64,000 nucleotides of DNA. Source: Microbulbifer salipaludis (GTDB taxonomy: Bacteria; Pseudomonadota; Gammaproteobacteria; Pseudomonadales; Cellvibrionaceae). How positions within the stretch are numbered: position 1 is the first letter of the stretch; the number at the start of each line of letters is the position of its first letter. Both the position numbers and the translations under genes were made by a program. The stretch is from contig NZ_JAEKJR010000002.1 in assembly GCF_017303155.1 (NCBI RefSeq), forward strand, positions 558,001 through 622,000, written 5' to 3'. Below the pieces are notes generated by a model. That model saw only the letters and a program-made list of their open reading frames with translations. It was not told where the DNA came from and searched no databases. Of the stretch, positions 1 through 10,300 are shown piece by piece.

Positions 1-2
1 TG

Positions 3-842
3 CCCGTGGGTGCCTTGTGGCTAGGTGCGAATCTCCCCGCCAAAGAATCCGACGTGTTCGACACTCGTGCGGTCAAAGCCTGGAATAAAGCACTGCGCAA
101 GCAGCAGGAAGATATCCAGGAGGCCGACCAGCAGGCCCGCGAGCAGCTCACTGCTCTGACCGTCAAGCTTGCGGAGATGCAGGCCCGCCTGACCCGCCTG
201 GATGCGCTCGGTGAGCGCCTGACCACCATTGCCAAGCTCGACGAAGGTGAGTTCCAGTTTGGCAGCGTGCCGGCCCTGGGCGGCCCGGAGGATCCGGGTA
301 TCAGTGGTGGCAGCGAGCTGCCCTACCAGCCCCCCGAATTCCTTGAGGTCATCGGTGCTCTGTCGGATCAGATTGAAGACCGGCAGATGCAGCTATCGAC
401 ACTCGATTCTCTGATGGCCCGGCGCCAGCTACAGGATGAGCAGTTTATCGCCGGGCGTCCGATTACCCGCGGCTGGATGTCGTCCCGCTACGGCTATCGC
501 ACCGATCCCTTTAGCGGGCGTCGCTCCTGGCACAAGGGAGTGGATTTCGCTGGCAAGAATGGCTCCGACGTCGTCTCTGTGGCGGCGGGCGTCGTGACCT
601 GGGCGGAAGATCGCTACGGTTACGGCCAGCTGGTGGAAATCAATCACGGCAATGGCTACAAAACTCGCTACGGTCACAACAGCGAGCTCAAGGTCAAGGT
701 CGGCGATATCGTGAAGAAGGGGCAGGTCATTGCCCTGATGGGCTCCAGCGGCCGCTCCACCGGCCCCCACGTCCATTTCGAGGTGTACAAAAACAACCGC
801 CCGGTAGACCCCGCCACCTATATCCGCCGCACCGGCAGATAA
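3..842 (+). CDS. M23 family metallopeptidase, 5' end outside window
   Basis: The reading frame is open to the window edge, so the true start and the N-terminal membrane anchor lie upstream. A coiled-coil-like region rich in Gln/Glu/Arg precedes a C-terminal LytM/M23 domain. The zinc-binding motifs HKGVD (near nt 532) and HVHFEV (near nt 770) are both present, so the domain looks catalytically intact. Proteins of this layout are envelope-anchored peptidoglycan endopeptidases or amidase activators. The position immediately upstream of secA matches the M23 gene next to secA in Pseudomonas. The gene ends with TAA at 840-842. Confidence 0.88.
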   Translation, partial: PVGALWLGANLPAKESDVFDTRAVKAWNKALRKQQEDIQEADQQAREQLTALTVKLAEMQARLTRLDALGERLTTIAKLDEGEFQFGSVPALGGPEDPGISGGSELPYQPPEFLEVIGALSDQIEDRQMQLSTLDSLMARRQLQDEQFIAGRPITRGWMSSRYGYRTDPFSGRRSWHKGVDFAGKNGSDVVSVAAGVVTWAEDRYGYGQLVEINHGNGYKTRYGHNSELKVKVGDIVKKGQVIALMGSSGRSTGPHVHFEVYKNNRPVDPATYIRRTGR

Positions 843-1014
843 CAACTATCCTCTATCATTGCGCGGCAGGACACTTGTAATCCTGTAGTGGCGCCCGCAA
901 CTTCAATCATGGTTGCGGCGCCTGGCGCCTTCCTGTTTACTTGCACCTTTTCCGCGCAGTGGCTCACAGCCCCGGGCCCGCGGGCACACTCAGCTTTAAT
1001 GTGGTTTCTGAATA

Positions 1015-3762
1015 ATGATTGGCAAACTGATAAAAACGGTCTTTGGCTCAAAAAATGACCGAGAACTCAAGCGTATGCGCAAAGTGGTCACCAAGATCAA
1101 CGCGCTGGAAGATGAGTACAAGGCGCTGGACGACACCGCGCTGAAAGCCAAAACCGATGAATTCAAGCAGCGCCTGGCCGACGGTGAGACCCTGGACCAG
1201 ATTCTGCCGGAAGCCTTCGCCGCGGTGCGTGAGGCCAGTGACCGCACCCTCGGCATGCGCCATTTTGACGTGCAGATGATCGGTGGCATGACCCTGCACG
1301 AGGGGCACATCGCGGAAATGCGTACCGGTGAGGGTAAAACCCTGGTGGCCACCTTGCCCGCGTACCTGAATGCGCTCGAAGGCAAGGGTGTGCACATTGT
1401 TACCGTGAACGACTACCTCGCCAGCCGTGACGCCAACTGGATGCGCCCGGTTTACGAATTCCTGGGCCTGACCGTGGGCATCGTCGTGTCCCAGCAGCAC
1501 CCGGAAGACAAGAAGGCCGCGTACCAGGCCGACATTACCTACGGCACCAACAACGAATTTGGCTTCGACTATCTGCGCGACAATATGGTACTGCGCAAGG
1601 AAGACCGCACCCAGCGCCCACAGAATTTCGCCATCGTGGATGAGGTGGACTCGATCCTGATTGACGAGGCGCGTACCCCGCTGATTATTTCCGGTGCCGC
1701 GGAAGATTCTTCGCAGCTCTACATGGCTATGAACAAGCTGGTTCCGCAGCTGGAGCGCGGTGAAGAGGGTGGCGAAGGGCATTACACGGTGGACGAGAAG
1801 ACCCGCCAGGTGGAAATGACCGAAGACGGCCACCAGTTGATCGAAGACCTGCTAACACGCGGCGGCCTGCTGAAGGAAGATGAGTCCCTGTATGCTCCTG
1901 GCAATCTGGGCCTGTTGCACCATGTCAATGCGGCACTGCGTGCCCACGTACTGTTTAATAAAGATGTCGATTACATCGTGCAGAACGGTCAGGTGGTGTT
2001 GATCGACGAGCACACGGGCCGCACCATGCCCGGCCGACGCCTTTCGGAAGGCCTGCACCAGGCGCTGGAAGCAAAAGAAAACGTACAGATCCAGAGCGAG
2101 AGCCAGACCCTGGCGTCCACCACCTTCCAGAATCTGTTCCGTTTCTATCCCAAGCTGGCCGGTATGACCGGTACCGCGGATACCGAAGCCTTCGAATTCC
2201 GCCAGATCTATGGTCTGGACGTGGTGGTCATTCCCACCAACAAAGAGAAGCAGCGGCAAGACCTGAACGACCTGGTGTACCTCACCAAGGACGAGAAGCT
2301 CGAAGCCATCATCGAAGACATCAAATACTGCCGGGACAAAAAAGCGCCGATTCTGGTGGGTACGGCTTCCATCGAGACCTCGGAAGAGATGTCTCGCATG
2401 CTGCAGAAGGCCAAAATCCAGCACCAGGTGCTGAATGCCAAATTCCACGAGAAAGAAGCCCAGATTATTGCCCAGGCCGGACGCCCGGGCACCGTGACCA
2501 TCGCCACCAACATGGCGGGCCGCGGTACGGATATCGTGCTGGGCGGTAACTGGGAAGCAGAAGTTGAAGAGCTGCAGCAGCGCGAGAGCCGCGAAGCGAC
2601 GGCGGAGGAGATCGACAAGATCAAGGCGGAATGGAAAGAGCGCCATGCCACGGTGATTGAGGCCGGTGGCCTGCACATCATCGGCACCGAGCGCCACGAG
2701 TCCCGCCGTATCGACAACCAGCTGCGCGGTCGTGCCGGCCGTCAGGGTGACCCGGGCGTGACCCGTTTCTACCTGTCGCTGGAAGACAACCTGATGCGAA
2801 TCTTTGCCTCCGACCGGGTGAAGAACTTTATGCAGATGCTGGGTATGGAGCGCGGAGAAGCGATTGAGCACCGCATGGTTTCCAATGCCATTGAGAAGGC
2901 CCAGCGCCGTGTGGAAGGTCGCAACTTCGATATCCGCAAGCAGTTGCTGGAATACGATGATGTGGCCAATGACCAGCGCCAGGTGATCTATTCCCAGCGT
3001 AACGAACTGCTGGAAGCGGAAAATATTGGCGATACCATCACCGCAATCCGCGATGATGTGGTCAACGAGCTGATTTCCAGCCACGTTCCGCCGCAGAGTG
3101 TGGAAGAACAGTGGGATATCCCGGCTTTGGAACAGCAGCTGGCGAGCGAGCTCGGTTTGCAGTTGCCCGTACAGCAGTGGCTGGACGAAGACCGTACCCT
3201 GCATGAAGAAAGCCTGCGCGAAAAAATCGTCGAGGCTGCGCAGCAGGGCTATCAGGACAAGCTCGCGCGTATAGCGGAAAGCACCGGAGACGAAAGCCTG
3301 ATGCCGACGATCGAGCGTCAGGTGATGCTGCAGGTCCTCGACCAGCTGTGGAAAGAGCACCTGTCCAGCATGGATCACCTGCGTGCGGGTATTGGTTTGC
3401 GCGCCTATGCGAACAAAAACCCCAAGCAGGAGTTCAAGCGGGAATCCTTCCACCTGTTCCAGAGTTTGCTGGATAACCTGAAGCACGAAGTGATTCGGGT
3501 GCTGGCGCACGTGGAGCCCATGACCCGCGAGCAGATGGAAGAGATGGAGCAGCGCCGTCTGGAGGCACAGCGCCGCCAGCAGCTGGAGCTCCAGCATGCC
3601 AAGGCCTCTGCGATACCTGAGGTGGAAGCGGCTGCTGAACCGGCTGCACAGGAGCCGGCACGCCGCGGCCCACGGGTGGGGCGCAATGATCCCTGCCCCT
3701 GTGGTTCCGGTAAGAAGTACAAGCAGTGCCACGGTAAGCTGACCTCTTCGACGCCAAGCTGA
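1015..3762 (+). CDS. secA: Protein translocase ATPase SecA
   Basis: ATP-driven motor that pushes unfolded preproteins through SecYEG at the inner membrane. The 915-aa length is typical. Walker A GEGKT is at residues 105-109 and the DEVD Walker B box at 209-212. The helicase-like second nucleotide-binding domain includes TNMAGRGTD and [13 protein letters not shown]. The C-terminal SecB/zinc-binding tail [14 protein letters not shown] keeps all ligands (C894, C896, C905, H906). The ATG at 1015 gives the conserved N-terminus [12 protein letters not shown], although the Shine-Dalgarno is weak. It is followed by a dispersed repeat and an intrinsic terminator before argJ. Confidence 0.99.
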   Translation: MIGKLIKTVFGSKNDRELKRMRKVVTKINALEDEYKALDDTALKAKTDEFKQRLADGETLDQILPEAFAAVREASDRTLGMRHFDVQMIGGMTLHEGHIAEMRTGEGKTLVATLPAYLNALEGKGVHIVTVNDYLASRDANWMRPVYEFLGLTVGIVVSQQHPEDKKAAYQADITYGTNNEFGFDYLRDNMVLRKEDRTQRPQNFAIVDEVDSILIDEARTPLIISGAAEDSSQLYMAMNKLVPQLERGEEGGEGHYTVDEKTRQVEMTEDGHQLIEDLLTRGGLLKEDESLYAPGNLGLLHHVNAALRAHVLFNKDVDYIVQNGQVVLIDEHTGRTMPGRRLSEGLHQALEAKENVQIQSESQTLASTTFQNLFRFYPKLAGMTGTADTEAFEFRQIYGLDVVVIPTNKEKQRQDLNDLVYLTKDEKLEAIIEDIKYCRDKKAPILVGTASIETSEEMSRMLQKAKIQHQVLNAKFHEKEAQIIAQAGRPGTVTIATNMAGRGTDIVLGGNWEAEVEELQQRESREATAEEIDKIKAEWKERHATVIEAGGLHIIGTERHESRRIDNQLRGRAGRQGDPGVTRFYLSLEDNLMRIFASDRVKNFMQMLGMERGEAIEHRMVSNAIEKAQRRVEGRNFDIRKQLLEYDDVANDQRQVIYSQRNELLEAENIGDTITAIRDDVVNELISSHVPPQSVEEQWDIPALEQQLASELGLQLPVQQWLDEDRTLHEESLREKIVEAAQQGYQDKLARIAESTGDESLMPTIERQVMLQVLDQLWKEHLSSMDHLRAGIGLRAYANKNPKQEFKRESFHLFQSLLDNLKHEVIRVLAHVEPMTREQMEEMEQRRLEAQRRQQLELQHAKASAIPEVEAAAEPAAQEPARRGPRVGRNDPCPCGSGKKYKQCHGKLTSSTPS

Positions 3763-3767
3763 AAACT

Positions 3768-3903
3768 ACTGCGCGGGCGCCTGGCGGTGTCCGGCGGTGC
3801 TGGTACGCCAGCCCGGTCCAATCCTCACGTACTCGAGTACGCTCTGGTTGTTGCGCTCCGGCGGCCACCACCAGCCACCCGCTCGCTACGTTTTCACCGG
3901 CAT
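3768..3903. repeat. Intergenic repeat, copy 1 (after secA)
   Basis: This G+C-rich stretch begins CTGCGCGGGCGCCTGGCGG and ends near CCACCAGCCACCCGCTCGC. Both end motifs recur with few changes at 22665-22722 downstream of iscS, in the same order and in a shorter form. The segment contains a perfect palindrome, CGTACTCGAGTACG, at 3838-3851. It lies directly upstream of the secA terminator. It is probably a dispersed intergenic element; its function is unknown. Confidence 0.5.
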
Positions 3904-3906
3904 CGC

Positions 3907-3938
3907 AAAAAGGCCCGCTCTTACCAGCGGGCCTTTTT
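3907..3938 (+). terminator. Intrinsic terminator between secA and argJ
   Basis: The arms AAGGCCCGC and GCGGGCCTT flank a loop of about 8 nt and are followed by a T-run. The A-run on the other side could let it act on both strands. It separates secA from argJ. Confidence 0.85.
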
Positions 3939-3984
3939 ATTTATAATGCGCGCACATACTGACATTGCTCAAGGACGTAATCGC

Positions 3985-5181
3985 ATGGCGCCGCCACTCC
4001 CCCCGATTCCCGGTATCCGTCTCTCTGCCGTACCTGCCAACATTAAAAACTGGCAGCGCGACGATCTGCTATTGATCGAAATCGCCGAAGGCGCCAGTGT
4101 CGCGGCGACATTCACCCAGAACGCCTTTTGTGCGGCGCCGGTACTGGTTGCCAAAAAGCATATTCGCGAGGGTCATATCCGCGCGCTGCTGATCAATGCG
4201 GGCAACGCTAACGCGGCCACCGGCACGCGCGGCTTGAAAACGGCCGAGCAAAGCTGCGAAGGGGTCGCCGAGGCACTGGGTATCAAGGCGGAACAGGTAT
4301 TGCCATTCAGTACCGGGGTGATCGGCGAGCATCTGCCGGTACAGAAAATTCTCGACGCGCTGCCGGCTGCTGTGGACAACCTCAAGGCAGATGCCTGGGA
4401 GGCAGCGGCCAGGGCCATTATGACCACCGATACCCGCCCCAAGACGGCCAGCCGCAGGGTGGAGGTGGCCGGAGAAACCATCACCATCGCCGGTATCGCC
4501 AAGGGTGCGGGCATGATCCAGCCAAACATGGCGACCATGCTCGCGTACGTGGCCACCGATGCGCGTATTGCGCAGCCATTGCTGGATGAGTTGGTAAAAG
4601 ACGCCGTAGGTGCGTCGTTCAACCGCATCAGTGTCGATGGGGATACTTCCACCAATGACGCTTGCGTGCTGATTGCCAGTGGCGCCACCGGCAGCGAAAT
4701 CGAACGTGTCAGCGAGGGCTATGCGCAGTTGAAAGCGGCCATCGTCGATGTGCATATCGAACTGGCACAGGCGATCGTGAAAGACGGTGAGGGCGCGACC
4801 AAATTCGTGACGGTGCAGGTCAACAATGCGGCGAGCTCGAAAGAAGCGTTGCGGATGGCGTTTGAAATCGGCGAGTCGCCGCTGGTGAAAACCGCGATGT
4901 ACGCCTCCGACCCGAACTGGGGGCGTCTGGTAATGGCAATCGGCAACGCCGGTGCTGAGAATCTGGATACTAGCAAGATCGATGTGTTTCTCGACGATGT
5001 GCAGATTGTTGAGGCGGGTGGCCGCGCGGACAGTTACACGGAAGAGGCGGGCCAGAAAGTTTTCCAGCAGCCGGCATTCACCATTACGGTCGATTTACAG
5101 CGCGGTGATGCCTGTGAACATATCTGGACCTGCGACTTCTCCCTCGAGTACGTGACCATTAATGCGGAATACCGCACGTGA
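3985..5181 (+). CDS. argJ: Bifunctional glutamate N-acetyltransferase/amino-acid acetyltransferase ArgJ
   Basis: Transfers the acetyl group from N-acetylornithine to glutamate in the recycling arginine pathway; the bifunctional form also makes N-acetylglutamate from acetyl-CoA. The 398-aa protein carries the autoproteolysis motif GAGMIQPNMATML, with the nucleophile Thr184 that becomes the N-terminus of the beta chain. The start at 3985 gives MAPPLPPIPGIRL and has AAGGACG about 8 bp upstream. Longer in-frame extensions run back through the terminator and repeat and were rejected. The stop overlaps the mutT start, so the two genes are translationally coupled. Confidence 0.97.
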   Translation: MAPPLPPIPGIRLSAVPANIKNWQRDDLLLIEIAEGASVAATFTQNAFCAAPVLVAKKHIREGHIRALLINAGNANAATGTRGLKTAEQSCEGVAEALGIKAEQVLPFSTGVIGEHLPVQKILDALPAAVDNLKADAWEAAARAIMTTDTRPKTASRRVEVAGETITIAGIAKGAGMIQPNMATMLAYVATDARIAQPLLDELVKDAVGASFNRISVDGDTSTNDACVLIASGATGSEIERVSEGYAQLKAAIVDVHIELAQAIVKDGEGATKFVTVQVNNAASSKEALRMAFEIGESPLVKTAMYASDPNWGRLVMAIGNAGAENLDTSKIDVFLDDVQIVEAGGRADSYTEEAGQKVFQQPAFTITVDLQRGDACEHIWTCDFSLEYVTINAEYRT

Positions 5182-5591
5182 TGGGCGAGTCTGTGGTTAA
5201 ACATATTCATGTGGCGGTTGGGGTTATCCTCGGTCCAGACGGCCGTATTCTTCTCGCCAAACGACCGGATCACCTGCATATGGGGGGGCGATGGGAATTT
5301 CCCGGTGGCAAGGTCGAGGACGATGAGTCGATTCAGCAAGCGATGACTCGCGAGTTGAAAGAAGAGCTCGATATCCAGGTCGAAGCCATGAAACCGTTGA
5401 TTGAGGTTCGGCATGATTATGGGGACAAGCAGGTGTTTCTGGATACCTGGTTCGTTACCCGGTTCAGCGGAAAAGAGCGCGGTGTGGAAGGCCAGGAACT
5501 GGCTTGGGTTTCTGTTTCAGAGTTATCTGATTTTCGTTTTCCGGATGCTAATCAGCCTATTGTTGAGGCTTTGCTCGAGCGCCTTGGTTAA
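5181..5591 (+). CDS. mutT: 8-oxo-dGTP diphosphatase MutT (Nudix)
   Basis: Nudix hydrolase that sanitises the nucleotide pool by converting 8-oxo-dGTP to the monophosphate. The Nudix box begins GGKVEDDE and continues to RELKEELDI, preserving G-x5-E-x7-RE-x2-EE. Residues RWEFPGGKVE and the length (136 aa) match the MutT subfamily. The ATG at 5181 shares its A with the argJ TGA (TGATG arrangement). A GTG three bases earlier would add one residue. The secA-argJ-mutT order is common in gammaproteobacteria. Confidence 0.93.
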   Translation: MGESVVKHIHVAVGVILGPDGRILLAKRPDHLHMGGRWEFPGGKVEDDESIQQAMTRELKEELDIQVEAMKPLIEVRHDYGDKQVFLDTWFVTRFSGKERGVEGQELAWVSVSELSDFRFPDANQPIVEALLERLG

Positions 5592-5632
5592 GTCCGGGGT
5601 CTGCTAAGTTCTTTTTTTGCAGGTTGGGTGGC

Positions 5633-5757
5633 GGAAAAGCACTGGGTACGGGTTTTCAGGACCGAGCTAGGCGCCCCCCTGTGAACCCATCCCTGGGCGC
5701 TGCGTCGCAAACATCCTGTTTGCGACGCTCCTGAAAACCCGTACCCAGCACTTTTCC
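5633..5757. repeat. Long nested hairpin element A
   Basis: Arms 5633-5661 and 5729-5757 are inverted copies matching at 27 of 29 positions. Inside lies a perfect 12-bp hairpin, GCGTCGCAAACA paired with TGTTTGCGACGC (5702-5728), and a segment reading CTGTGAACCCATCCCTGGG. The reverse complement of the core (hairpin then GCAGCGCCCAGGGATGGGTT) aligns with element B at 5850-5899. It sits in the convergent gap between mutT and the acyltransferase gene. Confidence 0.85.
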
Positions 5758-5820
5758 TTAATTCCGGACTACATTTCTCCGTAACTCATATCTTGAACAC
5801 CGCTCAGGCTTCGATGCGAA

Positions 5821-5935
5821 GGCGGGGCGCCGGGTAGGTATTTTCGAAAGCGTCGGCGACATGGACGTCGCCGACGCAGCGTACAGGGAAGTATCCACAG
5901 CGGTTTCGAAAATACCTACCCGGTGCCCTGCCGCC
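5821..5935. repeat. Long nested hairpin element B
   Basis: The outer arms share a perfect 20-bp inverted core, CCGGGTAGGTATTTTCGAAA, at 5830-5849 and 5904-5923, with imperfect pairing extending further out. An 11-bp inner hairpin, GCGTCGGCGAC with GTCGCCGACGC, lies at 5850-5877 and is followed by AGCGTACAGGGAAGTATCCA. This is the same inner architecture as element A in the opposite orientation, although the outer arms are unrelated in sequence. Together A and B fill most of the 373-bp gap without genes. Confidence 0.85.
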
Positions 5936-5964
5936 ACGAAAAATATTGGGTTGGTCCACAGGTC

Positions 5965-7062
5965 TCAGGGGCTAATAAAAATCCCACGCTTGTACAAGAA
6001 CCGCAGTACCAACCACTGCAGCAAAATCACGCCACAGGCTATCACTAAAATTCCCGCCGCTTCGGGCAGGGCTGAAGCAATCCCGCCAAACACACTTTTA
6101 CTGGTGTACTGCCAGTTCACCAGACTGGTACCGAGATAAACCAGAATCGCATTACAACCAATCACCGAGAAGAAGTAGGTGAAGGTTTTCCAACGCCACA
6201 TATCCACAACCAGATAGAAAATACCCAGCAGAAGTAAGCAGCAACCGCAGGTAATCAGTACAAACGAACTGGTCCACAGCTCCTTGTTCACCGGGTAAAT
6301 CCAGTGCCATAAAAATCCGACGAGTAGGCAGGCCGCGGCTCCGATAAACAGCCCCTGGAGAATGGCCCGGTGATCACCCGCATTCTTGCTAAGCCAGCGG
6401 CCTGCGAAGACACCGAACAGCGCATTGGCAATCGCCGGAATGGTGGAGAGAACACCTTCCGGGTCGTAGGCGCGGTTTTGATAAGTGATGCCGGGCAGGA
6501 AGTGTTGATCCACCCAGGCGTTTACCGAGCCTTCCGGTGTGTAGTCGCCGGCAACCGCCTGCAGAAGCCAGTAACCCAAAAGAATACTCGCGGCGATCAC
6601 ATACTGTGTGCGAATGCCAAAGTGCCACACAATCATGGCAGCAAAGAACCAGGCGAATCCGATGCGGGCCAGAACACTGGCGTAGCGGATTTCACTGAGA
6701 TCCGCCGGAATGCCCGTTCCCCAACCGTGGTTGTAAAGAACCCCCAGCAGAATCAGCAGTAAAAGCCGTTTTACCGCCTTGCGATACACCGGTGTCCGCT
6801 GGCCCATGGGCAGTCCCCGCAGAGCCTTGTTGGCAAGCCCGAGGGTGACGCCGGAGAGAAAAATAAACAGCGGGAAGATCAGGTCGTAGAAGCTGAACCC
6901 ATGCCATGGGGTGTGCTGCATCTGTCCGTGACCGAATTGGAATATCGTCCACCCGGTAAGCGCGAACAGTGGCAGGAACAGGGCCTCACCCCCGATGATC
7001 CAGAACATGTCGAAGCCCCGCAGGGCATCTACCGAGGCAAGTCGTTGTTTTTTATTGGTCAT
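5965..7062 (-). CDS. NagX-like membrane acyltransferase family protein (DUF5009/HGSNAT-type)
   Basis: A 365-aa polytopic membrane protein with roughly ten hydrophobic segments. The N-terminus (ASVDALRGFDMFWIIGGEAL) is the hallmark of the heparan-alpha-glucosaminide acetyltransferase/DUF5009 family. Bacterial members, often named NagX, are found in chitin and N-acetylglucosamine utilisation loci. The gene lies downstream of the chitinase on the same strand, about 265 bp away with a terminator between, so it is probably a separate transcript. A role in handling amino-sugars is inferred from family and position only. The start codon has no clear Shine-Dalgarno sequence. Confidence 0.8.
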   Translation of the reverse strand: MTNKKQRLASVDALRGFDMFWIIGGEALFLPLFALTGWTIFQFGHGQMQHTPWHGFSFYDLIFPLFIFLSGVTLGLANKALRGLPMGQRTPVYRKAVKRLLLLILLGVLYNHGWGTGIPADLSEIRYASVLARIGFAWFFAAMIVWHFGIRTQYVIAASILLGYWLLQAVAGDYTPEGSVNAWVDQHFLPGITYQNRAYDPEGVLSTIPAIANALFGVFAGRWLSKNAGDHRAILQGLFIGAAACLLVGFLWHWIYPVNKELWTSSFVLITCGCCLLLLGIFYLVVDMWRWKTFTYFFSVIGCNAILVYLGTSLVNWQYTSKSVFGGIASALPEAAGILVIACGVILLQWLVLRFLYKRGIFISP

Positions 7063-7160
7063 GATTGTTACTGCTAATCAATTTAGAAGGAGTAAGCCCA
7101 GCTTTCTTTAAGTGCCATGATAGGCCATCGGTAGCGATGAAATCACGGCGGCCAGAAACG

Positions 7161-7186
7161 AAAAAAGCCCCGGCCGGAGCCGGGGC
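7161..7186 (-). terminator. Intrinsic terminator downstream of the chitinase gene
   Basis: On the minus strand an 8-bp GCCCCGGC stem with a 4-nt loop is followed by six T. It lies about 140 bp beyond the chitinase stop codon and ahead of the acyltransferase gene. Confidence 0.8.
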
Positions 7187-7326
7187 GAACGTAGGAGTAA
7201 TTCCTGTACAGGAGTTCCTATCGGTCACAACGCAGAGAGATATTTTAAAACACTTTTCAAACAGCCCATCCTGTGAGAGTTGGCCGGCGCTGCGTCGCCG
7301 GCCGGGTAAATCCATTTAATGCTTGA

Positions 7327-10300
7327 TCAAATCGAGCAGAGGAATTGCCAGCTGCCGTCCGCAGTACCGGGTACCGATTGGGTCCACCATTTGGCTTCGA
7401 AGACACTGCCATCGTGGATGATTCGGTCACCGCCTGCGGCATGGTTGCTGCGCGGCCATTCTGGATAGGTCACGAGGCCAGCAGTGCTGATGCCCAGGTC
7501 GGCACAGGTCTCGCTGCCGCCACCGGACGAGCTGCCACCAGAAGAACTGCCTCCAGAAGAGCTACCGCCGCCACTGCTGAGTTGGACTACCGGCAGATCC
7601 GGATATTCGAACGCCAGTGCATAGGTGGTGTCATTTACGGTGGCGGTGTACGCCTGCGGACCGGATACCGGCAGGTAATAGTTCAGGGTCATATCCCAGC
7701 TTTCACCGTCTGCCAGATCCTGCCACGCCGGCAGGCTGAAGCGTACGCGGTGGAACTCGTTTTCCAGGCCGCCCACGTTACCGCCGCCGGCATTAGCGCC
7801 GTCTTCAATCACTTCCAGGCCGGCACCGCTCTGGTCGGTGATGATGTTGGAGGTGGAGGTCGGCATGTCGAACTCGAACACGGTGCCGCCGGGCAATACA
7901 CCACCGGTGTTGTTGGTGATGTACAGCTTCGGATTCAGCGGGTAGTTCTGGTCGCCCAGTTTGAACTCGGTGACTTCGATGCCGATATCCAGTGCCTCGC
8001 TCGGTACCACACGGTCGGTGCGCAGGTGGCGGTAGTCGCTGGCGTTGGCGAACTTGTCGTAAGCCAGGGTGGTGAGCGTGTCACCCATGTAGTACTCGCC
8101 CTTCGCCGCGTCCCAGCTGTAGTCGCCGGCCAGCTCCCAGAACATGATGCCGCCGACACCCTGGTCGATCACGTACTGCACCTTGGCGTCCATGGACTCT
8201 TCATCTTCGGTGGAGATGAATACGCTCTTCTGCGCGTTCCACAGCCAGGGTGCCTCGGAAATCGCGTCGTAATTGCGCACGTAGGTGCCTACCAGCGCGT
8301 CATCCGGATCGTTGGCAGGGTCGAGGCCGTACTCGGTGATGTAGCTTCCGAGAATGCCATTTTCCAGGTTCTTGGCGTGCCACATGGGGTTGGAGCCGGC
8401 GCCCATTTCGTTGCCGTTCTCGTCCAGGTCGTGCCACATGTTGTCGATGCCAATGGCGCCGTGGCCGCAGTCCGCTGCACCACCGGTACCTTCGGGGCAT
8501 TCGGACTGGGACGGCAGGGCAGCGGAACCGCCGAGACCGTTGTCACCGCCGGATACGCCCTGCCAACCGCGGGTGTAGTAGGGGATACCCACGTTGATGC
8601 GGCCCGCAGGCATGGAACCGCGGAAGTACTTCACGGCCCAGTCGATATTCAGGTAGCCGATGCCACCGTACTGGGAGGTGCTGTACACGCTCGCAGCCGC
8701 CAGTTCCGGATCGTTGCCGTTGTCGAACAGCGCCGAATTGTGGCCAACATATTCATTCCACGCGCCGTGCAGGTCGTAGGTCATGATGTTGACGTAATCC
8801 AGGTACTGGGTGATCTGCATGGTTTCCATACCGCGCAGCAGGTAGCCGGAAGAGGGGGAGGCGATGGTCAGCATGTAGTGGGTGCCGTCCTCCTGGCCCG
8901 CCTGGTCCAGCTTCTCGCGCAGTACCCGCATCAGCTCAACGTAGGATTCCATCAGCGACCCGCGCAGCGGGTTGGCGATACCGAAGTCCATCGGGTTGCC
9001 CGCGTCGTTCATGCTGGTGGGGTATTCGTAATCGATATCCACACCGTCGAAGCCGTACTGGCGAATGAAATCTACAGAGGAGTTGGCGAAGGCCTCGATT
9101 CCCTGGTGGTTGATGCTGCCATCGGCATTGGTGGTCATGGTGTAGAAACCACCATCGTTTACCCGATCACCGTTTTCATTGAAGTGGCCACCGGTTTCGG
9201 CCCAGCCGCCCACGGAAACCAGGGTTTTGACCTCCGGATACTGTTCCTTGTACTTGGACAACTGGTTGAAGTGGCCCTTGTAGGCATAGTCCGGATCGGT
9301 TTCCGCGCCGGCAATACCGGGCCATTCCATGCCGGTGGCCGGGTTGCCCGGGTCACTGGTGTTGCCCACGGATACCGAGTAATCACTGGCTACATGGGCG
9401 AAGGCGTAGTTGATGTGGGTGATTTTGCCCCAGGGGATGTCTTTCACCAGATAGCTGGGCTGCCCGTTGGCACCGTTACGCCAGCTGGTGAAGTAGCCGA
9501 TGATGCGGCGGGGATGATCCGCCCCCATATCTTCGCGGCCCTCGGCATCATAGATGTCGCAGTAGTTGGGCGCGGTGCCGGGGGTGGTGTACAGGCCATC
9601 GGGGCGGCATGGGTGGTCGCCGATGACAACCTGCTCATCTTGTACGGAAATCGCCGCTTCCGCGCTGCCTTCCAGGCCATCGTTATCGGTGGCCACGGCG
9701 GAGAGGGTGTGGCTGCCCAAAGTGGCAGTCCAGTTGGCGCTATAGGGTGCGCTGGTGTCGGTACTGATCAGGGCGCCGTCCACATAGAAGGCGACCTGGC
9801 TGATGGTGCCGTCGCTGTCAGAGGCGCTGGCGGTAAGGGTCAGGTTGTCGCCGGTGTTGTGGCTGGAGCCATTGGCGGGCGCGGTCAGGCTTACCTCTGG
9901 CGCCACTGGGCCAATCACCACGTCCTCTTCGACAGTGAACGAGACCGGCGCGGTGGTAGTACTGAGGCTGTCGTTATCGGTGATACGCGCGGTGAGGCTG
10001 GGTTGGCCGGGCACTGCGCTCCAGGTGGCCTCCCAGGGTGCTGCCGTGTCGGTGGCGACCAGCGCGCCGTCGACGAAAAATTCAACGGAAGTCACCTGGC
10101 CATCGGAATCGGTGGCGGAAACGCTGAAGACAACGCTGTCATTTTCGCTGAAAGTGGCCCCGGCGGTCGGTGCGGTAATCGAGCCCTGGGGCGGCGTCAG
10201 CGGCGGATTCACGTCGTCGCCGCAGGCGCCGAGCAGTTGCCACTCCTGATACTGGCCGGAGTATTGTTCGGGGTTCTGGTTTTGGGTCCACCACTTGGCC

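Noticed and set aside
1852..3732. A 626-codon open frame antisense to secA
   Set aside because: Shadow frame of a highly conserved gene; no recognisable protein features.
7507..7573. DNA repeat within the chitinase gene
   Set aside because: It encodes the Gly/Ser linker between domains, a common low-complexity feature, not an independent repeat element.
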